Below, piece after piece: positions 57,563-64,000 of a DNA stretch of 64,000 nucleotides. The stretch comes from an uncultured Bacilli bacterium. GTDB lineage: Bacteria > Bacillota_I > Bacilli_A > RF39 > UBA660. The notes beneath the pieces were generated by a model, which made no database searches, had not been told where the DNA came from, and saw only the letters and a list, made by a program, of their open reading frames with translations. Positions within the stretch are counted from its first letter, which is position 1. Each line of letters starts with the position of its first letter. Made by a program: the position numbers and the translations under genes. Location: the NCBI GenBank assembly GCA_944363635.1, contig CALVUP010000003.1:1-64000 (forward strand), written 5' to 3'.

Positions 57563-58567
57563 TTATTTATCACTTTCCATCGTTAAATTCTGTAACATTT
57601 CTATTTGCTTCTTATTAAAAATTCTATATTCACTGATTCCTACTGGCTTATTTATATATTTCAAAGTATAATCAACCACTCGATTATTTTTATTTTGACA
57701 TAGAATGATACCAATAGAAGGATGATCACTAACTCCTTTAACTTCATTATCCAAAGCCGTAAGATAAAAAAGCATTTTACCTGCATATTCCACTTTGAAT
57801 TCTCCAACTTTAAGTTCAATGGCAATATAACATTTTAAATGTATATGATAAAATAACAGATCAATATAAAAATCATGATTGTCCACAACAACTTTATATT
57901 GATTTCCGACAAAGCTAAAACCACTTCCTAATTCTAATAATATATTTTTTAATTTCTTCAACATTTTATTTTCTAATTCTTTTTCTTTATAATTTTCTGT
58001 TAATTCCATTAAATCAAATACATAAGGATCCTTCATCATAGTACTGGCCAGATCACTATTTTCTTTCATTGTGAATTTAAAATTATTGTGTTTTTTATTC
58101 TTTATTTGTCTTGTATATAAATTGGTATTAATTTGATAATTCAAGGTTGAATTTGACCACCCTTCTTGTAAATTTTTTTTAACATACCAAATTCGTATAT
58201 TTTTATCTTTTACTTTTTGCATCAATGTTAAATTGTTTTTCCATGATAATTTTGCAACCAGTTGCAAAATTTCAGCATCTTCCTTATACTCTTCATAAAA
58301 GGCTTTCATATAATTTAAGTTTCTTACTGAAAAACCTTTAATATTTGGAAATGATAATTTTAATTCAATAGCTAAAGTTTCTACAAATTTATTTCCCCAA
58401 ATAAAATTAGTAGAGAGAACATTACCTATATTAAAATACAATTCAACTAATTTTGTATTCGCATGCATCATAATCTCTAACTGCGTTTTTTGTACCATTT
58501 CTTTAACATTCTTTGAAATTTCTTGAAATTGATCATTTAAGTTTGTTTGTTCTTGTTATTTAGTCAT
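57563..58567 (-). pseudogene. DUF1016/PDDEXK (YhcG-type) nuclease gene with a stop at codon 4
   Basis: The natural start (ATG at 58567, SD GGAGG 5 nt upstream) gives MTK followed by an in-frame TAA (58556-58558). The frame then continues for about 330 codons: QEQTNLNDQFQEISKNVKEM, an N-terminal helical DUF1016 domain (LSWKNNLTLMQKVKD), and a PDDEXK core with DLMEL, DFYIDLLFYH, CYIAIELKVGEF and HPSIGIILC. Translation could restart at ATG 58498, which lacks a good SD. Members act as Holliday-junction or restriction-like nucleases, often mobile. Otherwise intact, so the nonsense is recent, or expression is suppressed. Confidence 0.75.
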
Positions 58568-58613
58568 AAACACCTCCTATATATATCATTGTCATCAAAA
58601 CTTAAAAACACAT

Positions 58614-58647
58614 AAAAAAAGAAGAATATTTTTATAAATTCTTCTTT
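58614..58647 (-). terminator. Terminator of the priA-GH25 operon
   Basis: Minus-strand stem AAAGAAGAAT / ATTCTTCTTT followed by T-rich sequence, just after the GH25 gene. Confidence 0.87.
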
Positions 58648-58648
58648 C

Positions 58649-59863
58649 CTATTTATATAAAATATCAATATCTACATCGGTAGAAATGCCATCAATTTTT
58701 CCATCCGAACATAGTTGCCACATTTTATATTCTCCCTCATAATCCGTCTTTTCTGTATAATGAGCAAGCCAAACATCTTCCTGTTGATAAGTCCATATAG
58801 CATTTAAATAATTCTTACTTGCGTAAATCATAGTATCATACCCTTTTTCCTTTATTTCGGATAAGAAACTTTCCGCAATAGAGTTTAGACCAAATAAACT
58901 AAGTTCCATAGTATTAAAACTAGAATAACATTCCCAGTCAAATACCACAGGTAAAGTAAGATCATATTCTTTGATTTGTTTAAGCACCCACTGTGCTTGT
59001 TCTTTGGCTTCTTTGTTACTGTTGGCATATGAATAAAAATAAACACCTACATCTAAATGATTGGCTAATGCATTTTCAATATTCGTCTTAAAATTAGAAT
59101 CAAGGACATACTCTCCATCGATTCCTTTTTGGTATCCTACCCGAATCATAACAAAGCTCGCTCCTGCTTCTTTTACCTTTTTAAAATCAATATCTTCTTG
59201 CCATACAGATACATCAATTCCAACTTCTGTTTCTTCGGTTTTATATTCTTTTAAGACATCTGAAAATAAAGTATTTTCTTTTACAGAAGATGTAGAACTA
59301 GAACCAGAAGAAGAGCTTTGTTTTGGTTCATAAACATAAAGAGTAAACTCAACATTTTCTTTATTATTACTGCTATCAATCGCTTCATATTCTAACTTAT
59401 AAGTACCTTCTTGATTTAAATCATAATCACCCTTAATCCTACAAGTTGGATTCTCATCATAATTATCTGCACAAAGAATCTCACTTTCTAAATCAACAGT
59501 ACTACCAACAGGCAAGCTATAACTACTTCCTAACCAAATAAGAGGCTCCGTTTGATCCACAACATTAATATTAAATCTTCCTCTTCTTTTTTTATTTTCT
59601 TTATTTAAATATACAAATGATATTTCTTGTTCGCCTAATTCTTCTGTATCAATAGAATCTTCTTCTACTATTTTTCCTTCTATCGTTTCTAAAAAATCAG
59701 AAACTTCTACTTTACTATATACTTCAGCATTTACATTTTCTTTTAATGTAAAACCACTATTATCTTCTACAATACGAGTTGAAAAATAAATACATAAGCC
59801 TATGATAAAGATAAGAATCAGTAAAGAAATACAACTGATAATGATAATTTTTTTCTTCGTCAT
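58649..59863 (-). CDS. GH25 lysozyme with N-terminal Ig-like domain, membrane-anchored
   Basis: 404 aa. Membrane segment at about residues 7-28, a stalk and an Ig-like/DUF5011 domain (about 105-180: VDQTEPLIWLGSSYSLPVGS, NQEGTYKLEYEAIDSSNN), a Ser-rich linker, then GH25 (about 215-404) with GIDVSVWQEDIDF, FVMIRVGYQ, GVYFYSYA and the catalytic VVFDWECY. GH25 enzymes cleave the MurNAc-GlcNAc bond. Probably remodels its own wall. SD AAGGAG overlaps the priA stop, so it is in the priA operon. Confidence 0.92.
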   Translation of the reverse strand: MTKKKIIIISCISLLILIFIIGLCIYFSTRIVEDNSGFTLKENVNAEVYSKVEVSDFLETIEGKIVEEDSIDTEELGEQEISFVYLNKENKKRRGRFNINVVDQTEPLIWLGSSYSLPVGSTVDLESEILCADNYDENPTCRIKGDYDLNQEGTYKLEYEAIDSSNNKENVEFTLYVYEPKQSSSSGSSSTSSVKENTLFSDVLKEYKTEETEVGIDVSVWQEDIDFKKVKEAGASFVMIRVGYQKGIDGEYVLDSNFKTNIENALANHLDVGVYFYSYANSNKEAKEQAQWVLKQIKEYDLTLPVVFDWECYSSFNTMELSLFGLNSIAESFLSEIKEKGYDTMIYASKNYLNAIWTYQQEDVWLAHYTEKTDYEGEYKMWQLCSDGKIDGISTDVDIDILYK

Positions 59864-59878
59864 AATACTTCATACTCC

Positions 59879-62047
59879 TTATAAACTATTTGGATTAAAA
59901 TCGATATCTATCTTTACTTTTGCATTACTCTTATAATGCTCAAGTAAATCTTCCAATGTTTTATATAATTGTTCTTCTTTTTTATATTTAATAATAATAC
60001 CAAATCGATATGTATTATTTACACGAAACACATTACATACCGAAGGTCCTAAAACAATTGAACTCTTTAATTGTTGTTTTAAAATGTTCCCTATTTTGGT
60101 TGCTTCCTGACTTGCTAGAGTATAATCTTTGCTAATAATTTTAACATAAGTAATATAGTAATAAGGTGGATAAGAAAGCTGTCTTCGTATCATCATTTCT
60201 GTTTTGAAAAAACCAATATAATCATGTTCTTTTGCATACATAATCGCATAATGATCTTTATTAAACGTTTGAATAATTACTCTTCCCTTTTTACTCGCTC
60301 TACCACTTCGGCCAGCCACCTGATCTAAAAGTTGAAAAGTCATTTCACTACTTCTAAAATCAGGAATATTTAAAGAGGTATCGGCATTAATCACCCCAAC
60401 TAAAGTCACATCTTCAAAATCAAGCCCTTTTGCAATCATCTGCGTTCCTAATAAAATATTATATTCTTTATTTTTAAACGCATTAATGATTTTTTCATGA
60501 GCTCCTTTTTTACTCGTCGTATCAAAATCCATACGAATCACTTTAGCGTCTTCAAAAAATTCATGAAGAGCCTCTTCTATTTTTTCCGTTCCAGTGCCCA
60601 ACTGCTGCATGGCTTCTTCTTTGCAATGTGGACAAACTTTATTTACTTTTGTACCATATCCACAGTAATGGCAACGTAAAGTATTTGAGGTTTTATGATA
60701 TGTTAAACTAATATCACAGTTAGGACACTTTTCTACATAACCACAAGAAGCACAACTAATAAAAGAAGAATATCCCCTTCGATTTAATAATAAAAGCACC
60801 TGTTCCCCCTTAGCAAGAGTAGAAGAAATCGCATCAATAAGTTCCAAAGAAAAGCCTTTTTTACTTTTACGAATAGCCTCATTCATATCCACAATTTCAA
60901 CTTTAGGAAGCGCTTTGTTATTGATTCTTTTAGGAAGTTCGAGTAAATGATACACATTCTTTTTTGCTCTGGCATAATCTTCTAATCTAGGAGTTGCAGA
61001 TCCTAAAACAACTTTACAGTTATGATACTCTCCTCTTTTATTGGCAACATCAATCGCATGGTATTTCGGATTATTTTCTTGTTTATATGAACTCGTGTGT
61101 TCCTCATCAATAATAATAATACCCAAGTTTAAGAAAGGCGCAAAAATAGCACTTCTAGCCCCAATAGCAATAGAAACCTCTCCTCTTACAATCTTACGAT
61201 ACTCATCATATTTTTCTCCATCAGATAAAGCACTATGTAAAACAGCAATATGACTTCCAAAACGCCTTTTAAAGCGGTTCACCATCTGTGGAGTTAAAGA
61301 AATTTCCGGAACCAAAACAATCGCTTGTTTTCCTTGTTTTAAATAATGCGCAATAAGTTCCATATACACTTCGGTTTTTCCTGATCCTGTTACTCCATGT
61401 AGTAAATACGTACTAAAACCTTCTTCTTGTAAAACAGAAGAAACCACCTTTTTTTGATCATTGGTCAACTCATACTTTTTACTTCCATCTTCCTCTTTAT
61501 CTTCTATTCGATATACTTCTTTTTCATAAGAAGATAAAACTCTTTTTTTAAGTAAAGTATCTACACTACTTTTTGATATTTTATTTAATTCACTTTTTAA
61601 CACTTCTTTTTTATTTTGAACAAATTCAATTATTTTCTGCTGAGAAGCATTTAATTTTATATTTGGATCTACAACATGAAGTTGAATATAAGTATTGAAC
61701 TTTTTATTCACATGATTCTTGCGACTCGCCTTATATCCTTTTGGAAGCATAGCTTGATAAGCTGAAATCAAAGTACATAACGTTTCTTTCTGCATCCATT
61801 TGCCAAGAGCAAGCAACTCTTTGTTTAAAATAACCTCTTCATCAAGTACCGATAAAATTTCTTTTAATTCTCGATCTTCTTCTTCATTTTTAATCTCTAA
61901 AATAAAACCAACCAGTTCCATATGTCCAAAAGGAACCTTCACACGAATACCAATTTTAATCTTTTCTTCCAATTCTTTAGGGACTCTATAATCAAAGACT
62001 TTATCAATATTTTTATTTGATAATTCAACTAAAACACCAACGATCAC
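59879..62047 (-). CDS. priA: Primosomal replication protein N' (helicase PriA)
   Basis: 722 aa. I favour a GTG start at 62045-62047 (IVGVLVELSNKNIDKVFDY) with AGAGGTGATGCT upstream; the open frame continues upstream into the intergenic region. N-terminal DNA-binding domains, Walker A GVTGSGKTEVY, DEEH motif IIIDEEHTSSYK, eight zinc Cys (CASCGYVEKCPNC and RCHYCGYG, CPHC) and helicase motifs VI QVAGRSGRA. It restarts stalled replication forks. Heads the priA...fmt...rpe region, as in B. subtilis, with def and rsmB missing. Confidence 0.95.
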   Translation of the reverse strand: MIVGVLVELSNKNIDKVFDYRVPKELEEKIKIGIRVKVPFGHMELVGFILEIKNEEEDRELKEILSVLDEEVILNKELLALGKWMQKETLCTLISAYQAMLPKGYKASRKNHVNKKFNTYIQLHVVDPNIKLNASQQKIIEFVQNKKEVLKSELNKISKSSVDTLLKKRVLSSYEKEVYRIEDKEEDGSKKYELTNDQKKVVSSVLQEEGFSTYLLHGVTGSGKTEVYMELIAHYLKQGKQAIVLVPEISLTPQMVNRFKRRFGSHIAVLHSALSDGEKYDEYRKIVRGEVSIAIGARSAIFAPFLNLGIIIIDEEHTSSYKQENNPKYHAIDVANKRGEYHNCKVVLGSATPRLEDYARAKKNVYHLLELPKRINNKALPKVEIVDMNEAIRKSKKGFSLELIDAISSTLAKGEQVLLLLNRRGYSSFISCASCGYVEKCPNCDISLTYHKTSNTLRCHYCGYGTKVNKVCPHCKEEAMQQLGTGTEKIEEALHEFFEDAKVIRMDFDTTSKKGAHEKIINAFKNKEYNILLGTQMIAKGLDFEDVTLVGVINADTSLNIPDFRSSEMTFQLLDQVAGRSGRASKKGRVIIQTFNKDHYAIMYAKEHDYIGFFKTEMMIRRQLSYPPYYYITYVKIISKDYTLASQEATKIGNILKQQLKSSIVLGPSVCNVFRVNNTYRFGIIIKYKKEEQLYKTLEDLLEHYKSNAKVKIDIDFNPNSL

Positions 62048-62273
62048 AGCATCACCTCTTAAACTTATTATATAAAAAAACACTAGGAAAAGAAAGGCTT
62101 TCTTTTTTATAAAATCCAGAGAAAAAAAGAGATAAAACACTTAAAAGAAAGAATTTCAATATTCCCTACATACAATTTTTAAAAATAGATGGAAAAATAA
62201 GAGAAAATTTTCTTTTTTATATTTTGCTTTTTTGAAATACTTTATATAAAGTACTTATGAGCATTTCGGGAGC
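62048..62273. other. Non-coding upstream region of priA and the small toxin-like gene
   Basis: AT-rich, no convincing gene. It holds TATAAT-like sequence before priA (about 62066-62071, minus), a palindrome AGAAAATTTTCT near 62202-62213 and a perfect 16-bp palindrome TACTTTATATAAAGTA (62239-62254). On the plus strand TTGAAA (62232-62237), 17 bp, TTATGA is a weak candidate promoter for the small gene. Confidence 0.4.
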
Positions 62274-62302
62274 TACCAAATCCTTGTTTAAAGGAAGTGG
62301 TA
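62274..62302 (+). promoter_or_regulatory. mRNA hairpin sequestering the SD of the small hydrophobic peptide
   Basis: TACCA-AA-TCCTT pairs with AAGGA-AG-TGGTA around a 5-nt loop. AAGGA is the SD, 10 nt before the ATG at 62306, so translation should be blocked unless the stem opens. Confidence 0.65.
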
Positions 62303-62305
62303 ATT

Positions 62306-62374
62306 ATGTTTAAAAAGGATTTTTTAATTCTTACTTTACTCATAATTATTATTTTACTTATTATCAATGAATAA
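62306..62374 (+). CDS. 22-residue hydrophobic peptide, candidate type I toxin
   Basis: MFKKDFLILTLLIIIILLIINE: basic N-terminus, about 16-residue membrane helix and acidic C-terminus. This matches the general build of small membrane toxins of type I toxin-antitoxin systems, though no named family is matched. The SD lies in a hairpin. The gene is followed by two strong hairpins, and a possible promoter faces it from downstream, allowing an antisense RNA. It could also be a leader peptide. It is too short for standard gene calling. Confidence 0.5.
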   Translation: MFKKDFLILTLLIIIILLIINE

Positions 62375-62382
62375 TTAAAATA

Positions 62383-62409
62383 GGCACCAGTTGATGATCA
62401 ACTAGTGCC
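62383..62409. ncRNA. Strong stem-loop in the 3' region, possible end of an antisense RNA (minus)
   Basis: GGCAC-AGTTGAT pairs with ATCAACT-GTGCC. On the minus strand it is followed by TATTTTAATT, a weak terminator. With a minus-strand -10 TATAAT at 62464-62469 it could end an RNA of about 75-80 nt overlapping the 3' end of the peptide mRNA. The -35 (TTATAA) is poor. Confidence 0.4.
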
Positions 62410-62428
62410 AGAACCTAAAAACTAGTAG

Positions 62429-62451
62429 GCATTCTATAAATGCTCTTTTTT
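62429..62451 (+). terminator. Terminator of the small peptide mRNA
   Basis: Plus-strand stem GCATT / AATGC, loop CTATA, then TCTTTTTT. Confidence 0.75.
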
Positions 62452-62497
62452 CTACCTACTTTTATTATATGAGATTTTTCACTTTTTTATAAGACCT

Positions 62498-63355
62498 TTA
62501 CTTATTTTCTAGAAATGTTTGAAAAGGATGGTCTTTGACTTCAAAAACATATTTTTCTTTACCATATCGAAAAGAAATCTTATAAGCATATAAGCACATA
62601 TTGGATACTTGATCTTTAATCCCGTACTTTTTATCTCCTACAATAGGACAGTTCATATCCGCAAGATGAACACGAATCTGATTTTTTCTTCCTGTATTTA
62701 ATTTAATTCCCAATAATGACTGATTTTCTTTTGTCATAAGAACTTCATAATAAGTAGATGCATAGTCTCCCATAGGATCATTGGTGCTATAGACTCTATG
62801 GGTTTTATCTTCTTTTAAATAAGAAATAATGGTTCCTTGTTGTTTAGAAGGTATGCCATGAACTAAAGCCAAATAGAAACGATCCACTTTATCATTCCAA
62901 TATTTTTGTAGATACTCTTTTATAGTTGTATTTTTCGCAAATAAAACCAATCCGCTAGTATCCTTATCTAACCGATGAACAATAAAAATTTTATTTTTTT
63001 TATTTTGTGTTTTTACATAGTCACTAACCAAGTGATATAGATTTTCTCTCTTTTTTTTATCTCGAATACATAATAGGCCACTCGGTTTATCCACAACAAG
63101 AAATTGCTCGTCTTCATAAATAATAGGAATATTAGAAATTGTACTTTTGATATAATGAAGTCGAATGTATACCTTATCTTCTTCCTTTAATATATAATCA
63201 TGTTTAGTAACGATATGATCATTCACAAGTACCTGTCTATTCGTTAAATAATTTTTAATATTATTTTTGGATTTACCAGATAAATGATCAAAAAGAAAAG
63301 CAAGTAACTCTTGTTTTTCTTTTACAATAAAAACCCTTTCATTTTTATTTTTCAT
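62498..63355 (-). CDS. RluD/RluC-type pseudouridine synthase with S4 domain
   Basis: 285 aa from the ATG with GGGAG. S4 RNA-binding domain (about residues 23-70: NIKNYLTNRQVLVNDHIV), then the RluA-family catalytic domain with FLVVDKPSGLLCI, catalytic Asp in IVHRLDKDTSGLVLFAK, and NTGRKNQIRVHLA. Modifies 23S rRNA uridines; exact sites not readable. It overlaps murC by 11 nt. No clear terminator; transcripts may run toward the small toxin-like locus. Confidence 0.93.
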   Translation of the reverse strand: MKNKNERVFIVKEKQELLAFLFDHLSGKSKNNIKNYLTNRQVLVNDHIVTKHDYILKEEDKVYIRLHYIKSTISNIPIIYEDEQFLVVDKPSGLLCIRDKKKRENLYHLVSDYVKTQNKKNKIFIVHRLDKDTSGLVLFAKNTTIKEYLQKYWNDKVDRFYLALVHGIPSKQQGTIISYLKEDKTHRVYSTNDPMGDYASTYYEVLMTKENQSLLGIKLNTGRKNQIRVHLADMNCPIVGDKKYGIKDQVSNMCLYAYKISFRYGKEKYVFEVKDHPFQTFLENK

Positions 63356-64000
63356 TGTTTTCTCCCAATAATTTTTTAAAAGCATTAATAATTAAATAAA
63401 TATTGGCACAACTCATAAAACAAATTACTGCATTTTTATGTTTTAATAACTTATCTACCGTTTCAATACTAATCTTTTCACACCCGGGAATTTTTTTAAT
63501 TAAATCATCACTACGAATATTTCCATAATCTTCTGGTTTTTCACGGTCACAACTAATATCCATAACATAAGCTTTATCCGCTTTAGAAAGTACCTCAGCA
63601 AAATCATCTAACAAAGCTTGTGTTCTTGAATATGTGTTTGGTAAAAACACACCAACAACTTCCTTTTCTGGATATTTTTGTCTTGCTGATTCTAGAGTGA
63701 CACGAAGTTCTGTTGGATGATGGGCATAATCATCAACAATTACGATATCCCCATAAGTATATTCTTTAAATCTTCTTTTGGCATTGACAAAGGTTTGTAA
63801 TAAATCATGAATCGTATCTTTTGTAATCCCTTCTTTATGACAAATGGCGATACATGCAAGGGTATTTAATACCATATGACGTCCAAATAATGGAACTTCA
63901 AAATGACCATAAAATGCATTATTCATATACACATCAAACTGACTACCTGTATCATTTAATTCAACATTCGTAGCATAAAGATCATTACTAGGATCAAACC
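63345..64000 (-). CDS. murC: UDP-N-acetylmuramate-L-alanine ligase, C-terminal part (runs off the window)
   Basis: About 218 residues, the 5' part lies beyond the window edge. MurC motifs: FEVPLFGRHMVLNTLACIAI (central domain end), RRFKEYTYGDIVIVDDYAHHPTELRVTL (landmarks RRFKE, DDYAHHPTE) and a C-terminal domain with GVFLPNTYSRTQALLDDF. It adds L-alanine to UDP-MurNAc with ATP. The frame is open to base 64000. Confidence 0.95.
   Translation of the reverse strand, partial: FDPSNDLYATNVELNDTGSQFDVYMNNAFYGHFEVPLFGRHMVLNTLACIAICHKEGITKDTIHDLLQTFVNAKRRFKEYTYGDIVIVDDYAHHPTELRVTLESARQKYPEKEVVGVFLPNTYSRTQALLDDFAEVLSKADKAYVMDISCDREKPEDYGNIRSDDLIKKIPGCEKISIETVDKLLKHKNAVICFMSCANIYLIINAFKKLLGENNEK

Noticed and set aside
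62383-62451. Two adjacent hairpins considered as a CRISPR or repeat array remnant
   Set aside because: No repeated unit of CRISPR length; one hairpin has a T-run and is a terminator.

Overview
The window is AT-rich chromosome (about 30% GC by eye) from a low-GC Gram-positive bacterium. Genes are tightly packed, with overlapping stops and starts, good Shine-Dalgarno (SD) sequences, sigma-A type promoters (TTGACA-17-TATAAT) and the standard code (TGA is used as a stop). Family content and gene order both point to class Bacilli. The many single-pass lysine-rich membrane proteins of unknown function, and the compact housekeeping set, resemble uncultured gut Bacilli near the Erysipelotrichia/RF39/Mollicutes branch. 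That placement is inference. Unlike true mollicutes it keeps peptidoglycan genes (murI, ddl, murF, murC, mreC, mreD, a carboxypeptidase) and several sporulation genes (cotE, spoIVFA, spoIVFB, spoVS, a SPOR-domain gene at the spoIIB position, and dapA).

Layout. 0-3.8 kb: phosphodiester-glycosidase-like protein, a two-module membrane protein, Nudix hydrolase, khpA and rpsP. 3.8-9.9 kb: miaB-ricA-(membrane protein)-cotE, which follows B. subtilis order, then a lipid kinase and two related membrane proteins. 9.9-11.6 kb: a complete IS1182-like element flanked by 29-bp direct repeats that are themselves a transcription terminator. 11.6-23.6 kb: ankyrin-like protein, ABC-F ATPase, two-component system, MBL hydrolase, CapA-like protein, galE, an unusual three-gene cassette (zinc-ribbon nucleotidyltransferase-like / PHP / kinase-like), murI and a ferritin-like protein. 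23.8-27.7 kb: tRNA-Ala(TGC) and SPOR gene-radC-mreC-mreD-spoIVFA-spoIVFB, a condensed version of the B. subtilis spoIIB-to-spoIVFB locus without mreB, minC and minD. 28-33.6 kb: ferredoxin, rluB, D,D-carboxypeptidase, a glucosaminidase-like protein and gpsA. 33.6-36.9 kb: serS behind a serine T-box, with a small DUF1653 cistron between them, a pseudogene and spoVS. 37-47.5 kb: rRNA modification enzymes, ddl-murF-hydrolase, and dnaE followed by three related unknown genes. 47.6-50.3 kb: a bL28-like small protein, dapA and rpe. 50.3-62 kb: priA...fmt...rlmN-prpC-prkC-rsgA-rpe, again B. subtilis order, interrupted by four accessory genes, three of them broken. 62-62.5 kb: a candidate type I toxin-antitoxin locus. 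62.5-64 kb: an RluD-like enzyme and the C-terminal part of murC.

Two transcription habits recur. Intrinsic terminators often contain the stop codon of the gene they end. Several promoters place their -35 box inside the terminator of the previous gene. The strongest candidates for undescribed biology are the three-gene cassette at 19.4-22.3 kb, the small toxin-like locus at 62.27-62.47 kb and the paralogous triplet behind dnaE.
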